From Trema orientale (lineage: Eukaryota > Streptophyta > Magnoliopsida > Rosales > Cannabaceae), in assembly GCA_002914845.1 (NCBI GenBank), contig JXTC01000487.1, positions 116,004-180,003 of the forward strand: a stretch of 64,000 nt of DNA, in the 5' to 3' direction. Positions within the stretch are counted from its first letter, which is position 1. Each line of letters starts with the position of its first letter. Shown here piece after piece: positions 48,936-62,700 of this stretch. The notes below the pieces were generated by a model. The model was not told the DNA's origin and did no database searches. It saw only the letters and a program-made list of their open reading frames with translations. The translations under genes were made by a program, and so were the position numbers.

Positions 48936-51900
48936 ATGCCAGCTTCTCCTTCCTTCCCATCAGGTATCCCCTTTTTTTTTCTAACCTAATTCTCTCCCTC
49001 TTTCACATTCTCTGATATATATATTGATGTATATCTATCTATCTATCTATCTATACTAACAATTATATATTTATGTATATATTGCCCTAATGATTTGAAC
49101 AATTTTATTTAAGGAAATGTTTCGATTTTGATTTTGATTTTTTTTTTTAAATTTTTTATATTTACTTTCACAGACGGGCGGGGAAAGTGGAGGAAGAGAA
49201 AGAGAGAGCCCCAAATCAACCGGAGGCAGAAGCAAGAAGACGAAGACGAAGACGAAGATGACGCCGTTGTTGCCGAGGACGACCTCGAACAACAACAACA
49301 AGACCGAGAAGACGATTCCGAGGGTGGGGCCCACCCTAACCCTCTATCTGAGGCCGCACCCGATCCCAGCCCTCAGGAGAGTGAGGTTTCGCAGGAAGGT
49401 GGGGTCCGGTATTCCGACTTCCCGCCGGTGGTGAGGCGCGCTTTGAACCGGCCTCATCCGTCCGTGATGGCCATTGTGGGTTTGGAGCGAGCTAATGAGT
49501 TGGGGGAGAGCAAGGGTCAAGGTCAGGGAAGCTCCTTGACCATGTTTTTGGAGAATGTGTCGTATGGTCAGCTCCAGGCGTTGTCGGCTGTGCCTGCTGA
49601 TAGCCCTGGTTTGGATCAGGACAGGTCCGATGGCGGCAATTCGGCCTATGTGGTTACTCCGCCGCCGATTTTGGAAGGGCGCGGCGTTGTTAAGCGTTTC
49701 GGGAGTCGATGTCATGTCGTTCCAATGCATTCGGGTTCGCTACTCTTCTCTACTTTACTCTCTTTCTCTATCTTGCACATGCTTTAGTTTCTGCGTTAGG
49801 TGGGAAACTGAAAAATGCTAGATAGTTAAGAACTTTCACACTCGTTGGAAAACTAGCTATTACTATGTGCTCATTCTTATACACACGCCCATACCCTTTT
49901 TATGTACACAAGGAAGCTTGATCAAGGAATATGAGGAGGAGTTTTATAACATTGCATCACTTGTGTTTTTATTATACATTGTCAATGCCAGGATTTGTAA
50001 AACCTACGGGACTTGAACAAAAAGGCATGTTAGAGGCTTCATGGTTGGTTGTGTATCCTTTTTTTTAAAAAAAAAAATATATATATGCGTGTAATGAATG
50101 TGGTTCTCACCCTTTTTTTTTTCACTTGTGGCAGATTGGTTTTCACCAGCTACTGTGCATAGACTAGAGAGACAAGTGGTGCCACATTTTTTCTCTGGAA
50201 AATCACCTGACCATACTCCTGAGAAATACATGGAATGTAGGAACTATGTTGTTGCTAAATACATGGAGAATCCAGAAAAGCGGCTCACGGTTTCTGATTT
50301 TGTCGGATTGATAGTTGGTATTGATACTGAAGATTTAAATAGAATAGTTCGCTTTCTTGATCACTGGGGAATTATTAATTACTGTGCCGCTGCACCAAGC
50401 CGTGAGTCATGGAATACCGGTTCCTACTTGACAGAGGATTCAAATGGTGATATTCATGTTCCATCAGCTGCTTTGAAGTCCATTGATAGTTTAATCAAGT
50501 TTGACAAGCCCAAATGTAAGCTTAAGGCAGCTGATGTTTATTTGTCGTCGTCGTCATTTCATGGCAAGAATTTCTCTGATTTGGACAACAGAATCCGTGA
50601 GCGTCTATCTGAAAATCATTGCAGTTACTGTTCTCGACCTCTTCCCACTGTATACTATCAGTCACATAGGGAGGTAATTCATTTCATGTTATAATCATTA
50701 TGTTTACGCTCCTCATATTTAGCCATCGAGATTGCATTATTTCCTGGGAAAAAAAAATGAGGACAAAAAAACCTGCAACTACTTGAAGTTCTTTGCTAGA
50801 AGTACTGTGCAATAAAGTTTTGTAGCTATTCATTGAATAAACAGAAAAGTTTCTTTCTGCCATGACAATGGCATAAGATTGGTCTTGGAAACCCTCTTAA
50901 AGTTGAGATTTGAGGATAATATGAAATTGTTTTCTTTTTATTGGGTGACTAATTTATAGAAATTTGAATCTAGTATGATTAAGTGGACTATCTTGTATAC
51001 ATGTCATGCTGCTACTGCAATTTCCAATAGAAAAACAATTGTCTGCTTTAATAATGTTGACAAGGTAAAAGGATGATTGATTGCTCATGTCTGGAACAAA
51101 AGGATAAGACAGACGCAAAGTGCAATTTAACTTGTATTTTCTAATTAGTAAACTTGACAGCTGCTTAGTTGGTAGAATTGATGCTATTCATTATTATAAT
51201 AACATCCAGCTTTCAAGCTGGCTATTTGAATGCCTTTGGAATCCTTGGTCATGCCTGAATACAGATGCAAAAGATGATTGTCTTTTACAAATTACATGAC
51301 CTCAAGATTGATGATAAAGGAGAATTCATTTACTTAGCCTGGATTGACGTTTGTTTGAGATTATATTCATTACAGACTTACGGTGGCTGATTAGTATCTT
51401 ATGTAACAGATGGATGTAGTGCTATGCTCTGATTGCTTTCATGATGGGAGGTATGTGATTGGTCATTCAAGCTTAGATTTTACGCGGATGGATTCAACAA
51501 AAGATTATGGTGATCTAGATGGGGAAAGTTGGACAGATCAAGAAACGCTATTGCTACTTGAAGCAATGGAAATATACAATGAGAACTGGAATGAAATTGC
51601 GGAGCATGTTGGTACCAAGTCTAAAGCACAATGTATTCTTCATTTTCTCCGCCTCCCTGTCGAGGATGGCCTACTTGAAAATATTGAAGTTCCAGGGAAT
51701 TCTGTATCGTCCAATTTGTCAAATGGAGCTGCTCATGGACGACTACATTCAAATTCAAATGGGGATTCAGCAGGTCTTCTTATTTAGTTTTGGTTCTTCA
51801 CTCATGAAGTAAAGGGAATATATTTTTGACTTTGTATGTCTTTCATCTTCTCTAGGATCCTGCCAACAAGATGCTGATTATGAAAGCAGATTCCCTTTCG

Positions 51901-53952
51901 CCAATTCCGGGAATCCAGTCATGGCCCTGGTAGATACCAATTTTTACTTTTAGTTCAAGCACAAACTGATACAATAATAGAATACAAAATGATGATAAAG
52001 ATAGGATTTATTGTTGCTTTGCAATCCTCTTCTTAGACTTGTTATCTAATGAAAGGATCCTAAAAGGAGGGTTAATATGCCTTAATTAGACATAATGCTG
52101 CAGACTTTTGGTGACAGAGATGGATTTTTTTGCTACACATTCCTTGTGTTCCTACACAACTAACTGGCAACCATATTTTATAGGTTGCTTTCCTAGCCTC
52201 TGCTGTTGGACCTAGGGTTGCTGCAGCTTGTGCCCATGCATCCTTGGCAGCATTGTCTGAGGACAGTGGTTTATCTGCTTCAGAGAACCTTTTACAGAGG
52301 GCAGGATTGGGGCAGAGTAATAGGTGGGTTCTCTTGTTTTACAGCAGAGCATTATTACAATCCAATCTTTGTTGCATTCATCTTGTAAATGTGTTTTCTT
52401 AGTATTTTTGTTAGTTGGGATTTGTGAAGTGTAGATATTTGTAGTTCTCTCCGTTTCAGAACTTCTAATTTTGCATAACTTCGGTAAATTCCTAATACCA
52501 CAACATTAAGAAAGGGATTTACTTTTTCTTCTAGTTATTTAAATGTTTGATGGGAGAACATCCATAGTTTGGATGTGGAAACTGTTGAAATTTTTCGCTT
52601 GCAGGATGTTGTTTGTGCATCATTCATGTTGTAAAACCTCGATTCTGTTCACAGAATTGAAATTTCTTTTCTTGTATGAAGGATGAACTCAGAGACTGGT
52701 AGAGATAGTGGTCCTCAGGGAGAGATCTCAAATGCGGTTCACCATAAGGGTACTCTATTAGACTTTACCTCTCCTCTTCAGATCTGTGCCCTTTCCTCTG
52801 CCTTTCACCTCATTCCATTATTTTATTGTTTAAACTGTAGAAGAGAACTCAACCACCCATGGTTCAAGGGGTCAAAATGAGGCTGGTGCTGCTCCATTAT
52901 CAGTGGAAAAAGTTAAAGCTGCCGCAAAAGCTGGCCTGGCCGCTGCAGCAACGAAGGCAAAACTCTTTGCTGATCATGAAGAACGTGAAATTCAGAGACT
53001 ATCTGCTAATATTATAAATCATCAGGTATTACAATTTGAAATTAGAAGTTTATTTTCCTCCCTTTTTCATTTCTGAATTTCTTTGTTTTTTTTCCTCTCT
53101 CTAAATGAAGATTCGTAGATGCACAAGATAATATACATGTACGAGTAATGTGTTGTGTGTAGCAATACTTCTTCATTCTTTGTTGTGTTGAAATTTGCGA
53201 TTGATATATGCTGTATTGAAACATTTGATTTTCGCTTGAATTGAAAATTCAGTCAGGCGATGTCATTGCCCATGTCAGCTTTTCACTTTCTTCTGTTCAT
53301 ATGTTACCTGCTATAGTTTCCTTTAGTGGTTTCTCAATAATGAAGGTTTTACTAGTTTTGCTTCTCAATTCTCATCACAGTACCTCTAATATCAATGTGC
53401 TAGTTGTCTTATAATTCACCAACCCTTGAAAGGAAATTAAAACTCTGTACCATCTCTATGCTGTGAAACCTGTGACAGTTGAAGAGATTAGAACTGAAGT
53501 TAAAGCAATTTGCCGAAGTGGAAACATTTCTAATGAAGGAATGTGAACAAGTGGAGAGGACAAGGCAGAGACTTTTGGCAGAGCGGAGTCGTCTGATGGC
53601 AGCACGGATGGGAGCTAGTGGGGTCACTTCTTCTATGAGTCCACCGGCTGTTGGTCCTTCAATGGTTAACAACACTGGTAACAGTAGGCAACAGATTATG
53701 TCAGCTTCACCTTCACAGCCAAGCATATCAGGGTACAGCAACACCAACCAACCACAACAGGTGCATCCCCACATGCCATTCATGCCTCGGCAGCAAATGT
53801 TTGGGTTGGGACCAAGGATGCCCCTTGCAGCCCTACAGCCGTCCTCATCTGCTGCTTCAAATGTCATGTTCAGTGCCTCTGGGAATCCCCAGCCTAGTAT
53901 GAATCATCCAATGTTAAGGCCCGTACCTGGCACTAGCTCTGGTTTGGGTTGA
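48936..53952 (+). CDS. SWI3C: SWI/SNF chromatin-remodelling subunit SWI3C
   Basis: There are nine coding exons: 48936-48963, 49174-49734, 50135-50673, 51410-51773, 51856-51929, 52184-52323, 52682-52749, 52841-53025 and 53479-53952, with phases matching throughout. The protein is 810 aa (Arabidopsis SWI3C is 807). The order is a MPAS start, basic and acidic low-complexity N-region, and VVKRFG with VPMHS before a SWIRM domain (about 197-290, starting [12 protein letters not shown], with [11 protein letters not shown]). A ZZ-like finger follows (about 358-386: [10 protein letters not shown], then [12 protein letters not shown]), then a SANT domain (417-459, [20 protein letters not shown] to CILHFLRLP), the [18 protein letters not shown] segment, and a long C-terminal coiled coil (about 610-700). 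A Gln/Pro/Met-rich tail ends in SSGLG. SWI3 proteins dimerise and scaffold BRM-type SWI/SNF complexes in the nucleus. Exon 1 is only 28 nt. The donor after exon 2 (GTTCGC) is weak but forced by phase and similarity. Confidence 0.96.
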
Positions 53953-54684
53953 AAGGNNNGTTTTTCCTCTTGGATGCATTCTGCGTTGAAACCAGTAGGA
54001 AACAAAAGGAAACGATTATGCATGTGTCATTCATCAATTACATCTGCCTCACATTTTTTTTTCCTTGTGATCCAAATAGAAGTTCAGGGGCGGTTTGTAT
54101 ACTTCGTAGGTTTTGTATTGGCATACATTTAGTTATAAAATTTAGTTTAGCGCCCAAAGGTGAATTCTGTTGTAAAAATAAAGTAATTTTTTTTTTTCCT
54201 TCTTTTTATTTTTTAGTCTTAGTTTTGCTTTGTGTACAATCTTTTCCCTTTTATCCAAGTAGAGAACTACTTCTAGGATGTAAATGTTGTAGGGGAGCAA
54301 CATTGTCCATGCATGGTTACCTTGCTACCGAGTATTTTTCTATTTTGCACAGGGCCAGCATTTATTTTTTGTTGGCCATAAGTGACAAACATATCCGTAT
54401 CTTATTATTATTATTATTATTTTGTTATTATTATTAAAAAAGGAAACTTGGAAAAGGGGATTCGAAGTTGAAACTGCTTTCACTGGAGGTGGCTTTATTA
54501 ATATAGTTAGTTCTTGAACCCGCATTGAGAGTAGACAACAGCAACTTTTATAACATCAATTGCGATTAACATTCAACAAAAACATTTCCCCCACGTACAA
54601 ATATTACATTACGGTACATTATTCCTTGCATTTATATTCACGATTAAGATCGCTACCCTGAATGAAAATTATATTACGAGAAGT
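53953..54684. other. Convergent 3' region between SWI3C and NRAMP genes
   Basis: The SWI3C 3'UTR lies on the plus strand and the NRAMP 3'UTR on the minus strand. The region contains three undetermined bases at 53957-53959, directly after the SWI3C stop, and a TTA repeat at about 54401-54436. No other gene is seen. Confidence 0.55.
54177..54182 (+). terminator. Candidate polyadenylation signal of SWI3C
   Basis: An AATAAA about 225 bp after the stop codon, followed by a T-rich stretch, in the usual place for a plant near-upstream element. It is a sequence match only; the cleavage site is not determined. Confidence 0.4.
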
Positions 54685-56230
54685 CTACTGCGGCAGAGGA
54701 ATATCAGCCAAATCCTCTCTGTACGGAACTCCGGGCTGCGTATTGGGGTCGAAGATATGCCCGTTTTCCATATGGGTTTGGGCAATCGGGTCATTCTTTG
54801 TTGGCTGGATATACGTCACCACCACGTCTTTTCGGAATGTGAGATAGATAACGGCAATGATATAGACTGCCATTAATGGAAATACTATGATTCCAATGAA
54901 CACATTCGCCACTTTCGGTAAGCTGCTGTGGATTAGCCAATCCACGAAGCCTGTGCTCAGGTAATATATGTTTATGCCTATGATTCCAAAACCTAGAATC
55001 CACGAGATCACGATGATCTGCCATATCCAAAGATCAATGTTCAGTCAAACTTCCCATCTTTTAGTTTTATACCAAAATTAGATCATAGCATAGACCACAA
55101 GGCTCGAGTTAATGTTATAATAATGAATGAATTTTTTTATACGTCATACTGTATCAAACATTTGCGCAAAATGATATCAAATTATTCCAAAGACATAACT
55201 TTAAAATGACGTAGTTCTACAGTATGATAGAAAAATGATGCCACGTGATTTGATTCAAGTTTTAAGGGCATTAGCATTGACTTTATCATTTATGTTTAAA
55301 TTATTATAGACGAGGTGTAATAAAAAAATTGGTTGGACATTTGGACGCTAAAAGAAATAAAATAACAATAAAAAAACAGAAAACAACTTACGAAAATTGA
55401 GTTCCTGTAGGGTCCCATTTTGGTGGCACTGCTACTGAATTTAAGAAGTGGAATTAGAGCAAAAGGAAGTTCAAAGGAAAGAATCATCTGCAAAATCGAA
55501 TGAAGAAGGATAATTAAGAGTTCTTAATTTATTCCCCTGAAGAAACACAAGTAATCGGAGAAAAAAAAAAGAATTAATTGCTTAAAACGGGTAATTAACG
55601 AACCGAAGCAATAATAATGAGTCGGCCAGCTCCAGATGAGCCCCCAATAATGGAGACGATGAGACTAGGTGTAATGGCAATGCACCTAGTCATTAAGTTC
55701 CTAATCCATTTCTTCATCTTAAGGTCCAAGAAACCCTGTAATTAAGCAAATTTAGTCTTAGTAATTTAAAAAAAAAAAATCACACTAGTCAGTACCCAAA
55801 AAAAGAAAGAAAGAAGTAAAGAAAGAAATATACCTGCATGATAAATTGTCCTGCATAAGTGCCTGTAATGGCTGAGCTTTGGCCAGAGGCTAGTAGTGCA
55901 ATGGCATAAATAACTTTGCTAGACTTTCCCAACACATTCTGCATACAAACATTACTCTCTGTATTATCGTATAATTAATGCAGGCTATGAATAAATGAAT
56001 ATTGAATTATTTGTATTTTCTTCCTCTTTATTGTTTTGATTCTTTCTTGAATTGTTGTCTAATTTTATTACTTTTCTACTAATTTATTTATTTCTGCCTA
56101 AAATTTATCACTCTTTGTTCTTTTATCTATTCTCTTTCTAATTTATCATATTATCTTATATCAAAAATTAGACACAATTGATTAGAATTCGTGTATATAT
56201 ATATATTTGCATATATGTATGGGCACCAAT

Positions 56231-56307
<77 letters not shown>

Positions 56308-56705
56308 ATGCATAAGTATCANTTATCTTTTGCTAATTGAAAATACATTAATTCGCTACTCACTCTAAAGAGCTAGAAGTTTGTTTTATGCGCAATACAA
56401 ATCTTTAATCTAATCTTCTTAGCTAAATGGTGCCTTTCTCCCTTTTTTCTCTACCATGGCCTCTAATTTCTGTTGCACATATCCTCTTGTTGGAACAATA
56501 AGCATTAATATTTGCTATAGAGTTAGATATATGTCTTCTTCTTCCTCCTCCTATGGTGGATCACCAGTACCACTTTCTTCATCACTCCATCATAGACAAC
56601 CCCGGTTCCAAAATCCAGGTACCCATTAGTGGACTGATCAATTAGTTTTTTCTTTTTTTTTTTCTCAATTATTTATTTTATTTATTTTATTTTTTTTCTC
56701 TTTTC

Positions 56706-56737
<32 letters not shown>

Positions 56738-59700
56738 TTATGCATAAGTATCAATTTGGCAAATAAAAATTTTTTTTACACATTTTTTTATATTAAAAAA
56801 AAAAGAGAAAAAAATAGCATTAATGATGCACGTTTTTTCATGTACATCATTATAGCCGTTGGATCACCATTAGATGATGATCTAACGGTTAAAAAAAATA
56901 CCTACTGAATTGGTAACCTATATATATGATTTTTAATATAGTCTTTAAAGATTGGTCCATTACATATTTAACCAACACATAACACATATATTAATGATGT
57001 ATTGGTTTCGTTATACTTTTTGTATAACGAAACAAATCTCCGAATAAGATTTACCTCCTATCCTTATATATACATTATTATATTTATATGTAATGGTGAT
57101 AGACTACATCCTATCTCCATATATATTCATATACTTATATGGTAATGGTGATGAACCTGTAGAAGGAAAGAGGCGGAGTTGAGAGTAAGATCACTACATC
57201 TGTCCGAATTATCGTTTGAAAGGTTAGAAGCAGTGCAAACGGTGCCCGATACAGAGATAACAGCCACATTGATCAAGAACGCTACAAACAATGCAAATCC
57301 ACTTTCTATCAAGAAATATCGGCATGCATCCTGCAACCAATTAATTAATTAATTAATTCACCAATAATATTATAGAATCCATAATTTTTTTTTTAAAAAA
57401 AGACACTCTTCAAGTTGGATAAATGGATAGGAAATTGAAATTGTACGATATCCTCTAAGGTACTAAAAGCCATGCTTATAGTATATGCTTTGTAATCATC
57501 TATATGTTATAATAGGGATAATTTCACTTTTATATCTCATATTTTGATACTTTGTTTAATTTATACTTTCTGTTTTGGTTATTATCAATATTGACCTTTA
57601 GATTTAAAATTTGTTACAAATTTATATCCTGATATCAATTTAGAGCAGTTAATTGATCATGATAATTTAATAAACTTATTCTTGGATCAACTTTTATATG
57701 GTTTATTTTTAATTTTTTAATCTACATTAGTGTAAGTGTATAAATTTATAATAAATTTCAAATCTAAGAGTCAATATTGATAATAACCAAAACAAAAAAT
57801 ATAAATTGAACAAAATATCAAAATACAAATTACAAAAATGATTTTATCCTTTATGGAAAGTAACAGATGACAAATTAATATATCACTTACATTAATTCCG
57901 CGGACAGATTCGGGTGCTTTCCTAGACAGCACGAGAGCCGAATGCAGGAAAAGATTGTGCCTATAAATTAAAACCCAAAAAAAGAAGAAAACAAAAACCA
58001 ATTTAATAATTTTTTATGTAGCAATAAATCAAATTTATTTATTAGGAGTTACTCATAACTTGAATACAGATTTATTTAAGGGATAAAAACTCATACTTCA
58101 ATATAGATTTATTTAACTAATAAAAGAAAGATGGATCGTACGGCATGACAAGAGCACCCAAAAGGGCGATGGCATCGCCAGTGGCTCCTTGGCCGCTGAG
58201 TTTTGGGACAAACATTCCCTTGAGGACACCCGAGGCTGGGGGTTTAACATAACTCATCTCTCCAAAGAAACATGCTGCCATTATGAATACCAATATTGAT
58301 ATTAGCAGTTCCAGCTTCCTAACCTGTTCATTGCATAACCCAAGAAAAAGAACAAAAAAAAAAAAAAGAATTAGAACTAATTTCTTATATTAGTTAATGA
58401 GCTTTATAAAGACCACATGCTTAAATTGGATTATAATTTAAAAGGTTAAGTGGTTAACCATTCACACAACAAACAATTATATGACTATTGCTAGCGAGCT
58501 AGACTGCAAATTTTCTTTAAAAAAAAAAAAAAGAAAAAGAAAAAACACCAAGCTAGCTTAACCTCCTTAATTGAATAATATACAGGTATTGGTAAGTTTC
58601 TGTGTGGAATTTTGCGTTTTAGCCTTTTCAGGAGAATATTATCACTATAATAATGATAATGAAAAAAAAAAAAAAACTTTCATGAGAACTTTTTGTTTTT
58701 TGTTTTTTGTTTTTTTTTTCCTCCTTTAATGAATGGTGTGATTTTTAGTGATGAGCATAGTGGATATATTAGATATACCAACTTTTGTGAAGAAGAAACT
58801 AATTTTTTTTGTTTGCGTATATAATGGAGAATATATGTATGTTATGGGAAGATGATGAGTATTTAAGTGTTGGTCTATAAGAATAATATTATCAGTGGTG
58901 CCCAACATCACATGATGTGTCAGTCTGTCATTAGTTAATTATAATTCAGGTGAGCACATGTAGGACCTAATTGATTAATTAAAATCATCCAGTGACAGAC
59001 AGACACGTCATTGTAGTATTGGGCACTATTGGTGCCCCCATAGCATTGCTCGGTCCATAATCCAAAAAATATCTTTAAGTTAACATTTAGCATTTTTGGG
59101 TGAGACTGAATGATATTACACTCGGTATCATAGCGGACCCACTCCATACTTACATGAGCTTGAAAGGCTATCACGGGTCATGTATGCTCTGGGAAGATCA
59201 TACTTAAGTTACTTTCTGTAACGCCCCAAGTCCCATATCGGGTATGCTCTGGGAAGATCATGGGTATTTAAGTGATGGTCTATGAGCCCAAAAGTACCTT
59301 CAAGCTAGCACTTTTGGGTGAGGCCCCCAAGTCCCATATCGGGTATGCTCTGGGAAGATCATGGGTATTTAAGTGATGGTCTATGAGCCCAAAAGTACCT
59401 TCAAACTAGCACTTTTGGGTGAGGCCCAGTGGTGTTACACTTTCAATCTAGCAATTTTGGCCAATTTGGGCCCACGTACTAAGTTGTTATGATATATATA
59501 TATATGGGTAATGTTTCAATGGATATTTTTGTTTTTGCTCCATGGATGGGTAAAATTATCAAGTTGAATATGACCTACAATAGCAAGTAATAATTTCATC
59601 TATTTTTGATCAATTAATGTTTTATTCAATTATTTTTCTTTTTTATTTATTTCTTTTCTTTTTTTGATTTTAACTTATAAGTTTAATTTTTTAAATTTTA

Positions 59701-62700
59701 TTTAATTTGAACATATTATGCTACTAATATGAATAAGTAATTTTTTTGAGAATATAAATAATGTTAATTTTGTTTTTATATGAGATGTAACGTTAGTTTT
59801 TTTTTTTATAATGAAAGGGAATATTAGTTTTGAAATTATAAAAAAGAAAGAATGTTTTTTTAAGAAAAAATTTTGATAAAAAATTAGTATTTAATAGTTT
59901 TATATTAACGGTTAGTTGTTTTTTTTAAGAATATATACATAACATGTTTTTTTTTTAGGGGATATATCATGTTAGTTTTGAAATTATAAAAAAGGACTCA
60001 TTTTTTAATGACAAATTTAACATATATATATATACAATTAGTTCTTTAGAAAAAAAAAATATCTAGATATATATACGGTTACTTGTTTTTCTATTTATTT
60101 TTTAATAAAAATAAACAATAGAATGAAAAAAAAGAAAAAACAATGAAAAAGGGATTGGAAAAAAAAAAATTCCAGCTCATAGGTCACATATGGGTTACTA
60201 ATTTTTTAAGTCATAAATATTTAATTAAATTTTATTTTTTGATAAAATTACTAATATCATTATAACCATCAGATTAAAATCCAATGGTCCAAATGAAAGT
60301 ACCCATCAATAGAGCAAAAACAAAAATCTTCATTGAAACATAACCCATATATATATATATATTTCTTATCCTTGTAATAATAAAGTAGTATCAAGATCTT
60401 TTGTGTAGGATTAACAGAGGGGGATTTCTCATTTAGACAGGAAGAAACAATTGTAATGACGTCTATATGTATATATGAATGCTCCCTAAACAACTTAATT
60501 TTATTAAAATAGAAGAAGATCTAGAGCTTTAAAAAGAGAAAAAATAAAAATAAAATAAAAGACCACAAATTTAAACAGAAAGAAATTAAATATGATTACA
60601 CTTGCAGGGAATCTGCTTAAGATTTTTCTCAAAAAGGAGTTTACAGTTGAAAAGGACAAAAATGGTTATGGAGCCCCAATTTAACTAATGATAAATTTAT
60701 GGGAAAAAGATATCTAGTACTACCTTTTGATAAATAATACCAAGAATACTATGTCCAAACCTTTACTTATTTTTGTACTACATTTTTTTAGAAAAACAAC
60801 AAATTCTTGCTAAGAAAGACCAAATAATGTCTTAGAATTTCTATTTTTTCTTGTTTCTTTTTATTACTAGTTTACTTGTAGCTGATCACTCTTAAAACTA
60901 ATTACTAATTTATTATTAGAAATCATAAACTAATCGATTTTTGGAAACTAGAAACCAATTGGTTACTAAAAACTAACAACTATATTGGTTTTTACCATAA
61001 ATATTATAACTATTTAGTTAATCAAAACTGAAAACCAAATTAGTTTCTATCATAAGTAGTAGAACTATTTAGTTAATTCAATTATTGATTACTAGAAACC
61101 AATTTGGTTATTGGAAACTAGTTGCCAGAATCCAAAAACCAATATATATTTCTGTTGCTTTTACTTCAAAAATATAATTACTTAATTTGAGAACTTAATC
61201 ATATTCTTCAACGTCCTTGTTCAATGCCTCACTCAGGAAATCACAAGAAACTTTCATTGTTTCCTGTGATTTGAAAAAGAAACCACAATGGTTTCTAGGA
61301 AATTTGTGTGGTTTCCTGTGATTTACTTAGCTACAGGGCATTCTGCTAAAAGGAAACCATGATGGTTCCCTGTGATTTATTTAGCTACAGGACATTCTGC
61401 AAAAAGGAAACCACAATAGTTTCCCAGAAATGTTCATGGTTTCATGTGATTTAATTACGTACAGGACATTCGGCTAAAGGAAACCAAACTGGTTTCTAGG
61501 AAACCTTTATGTTTTCCTGTGATTTATTTACGTACAGCTTTCGGCTAAAGGAAACCAAGATGGTTTCCAGGAAACCTTTGTGGTTTACTGTGATTTACTT
61601 ACTTACAGAACATTTTGCTAATAGGAAACTAAATTGGTTTCCAAGAAACCTTTGTGGCTTCCTGTAAAAAAAAAAAGATGACTTATTTACTAAAATGTCA
61701 CCGCATTTTCTAACTTTCAAAATATTTAGAAAAATGTCATTAAAAGGTCGTACGAATTTTTATTATTTTTGAAATATCGTAAATTTGGTATTATTTTTAA
61801 AAAAATAGGTATAAGTGTCCAAAACCCTAAATTTATATACGAAAAGGCCCACCACCACACCAGAAGAATGCATGAAACCGTCAAGTCAGTGTAAATTACA
61901 CACGTGTAGTGATAACTTCGAAATGTAACGCTAAAAATTGCACATAAAAGAATCAGTTAACGTAATAAAGAGATTTTTAATTATTTTGTTTTTTTACATC
62001 AAAACTGAATTACCCCATATCGTTGCAGACCAAGAAGAAGCAGAGTGCTACTACCGGTCAAGAGAACTCCAACCCAAACTGGGATTTTGAAGAGTATATT
62101 TAGTGCAAAGGCTGTTCCAATAACTGCCACAAGTGAAAAAAAAAAACCCAAAATACAATAAGGGTTAAATATTCCAACATGCATTATAATATTCATTGAC
62201 TATATTATATGGTTTTTTTTAATGTTTATTATTTCGATTTTGAATGAAACGATGACAGATATATGTTTGAACATAAGCACCCAAAAAAGAAACAATAAAT
62301 GAATAAATGCCTTCTGGGATATCTGCGGCTATAACGGCAAGCTCCGCAAGCAGCCATAAACAGTACTTGATAAATATTGGGTACTCAGCCTTGCATAACT
62401 CCGAAAGATGTTTTCCTGAAAATCCAGCAAACAACTAATATAATTAAAATTATTATTTTTAAAATAAAAAAATTGTTTGCAGCTGCTTAAATTAATCTGA
62501 ATATATAAGAATGTAAATTAATTTTTGTTGAAGGGTCTTATTACTGATATAATTACCTGTAGTCACACCTAGGTTAGCTGCGAGAGACTGGATTATAAGA
62601 GCAAATATCAAGCCAATAAGGATGACCCACAGAAGCTGAAATAACAAAGCCAGGGCTTAGATTTTCTCGTTAGTTCCGAGTGATTAGTATGTGTGTATAA

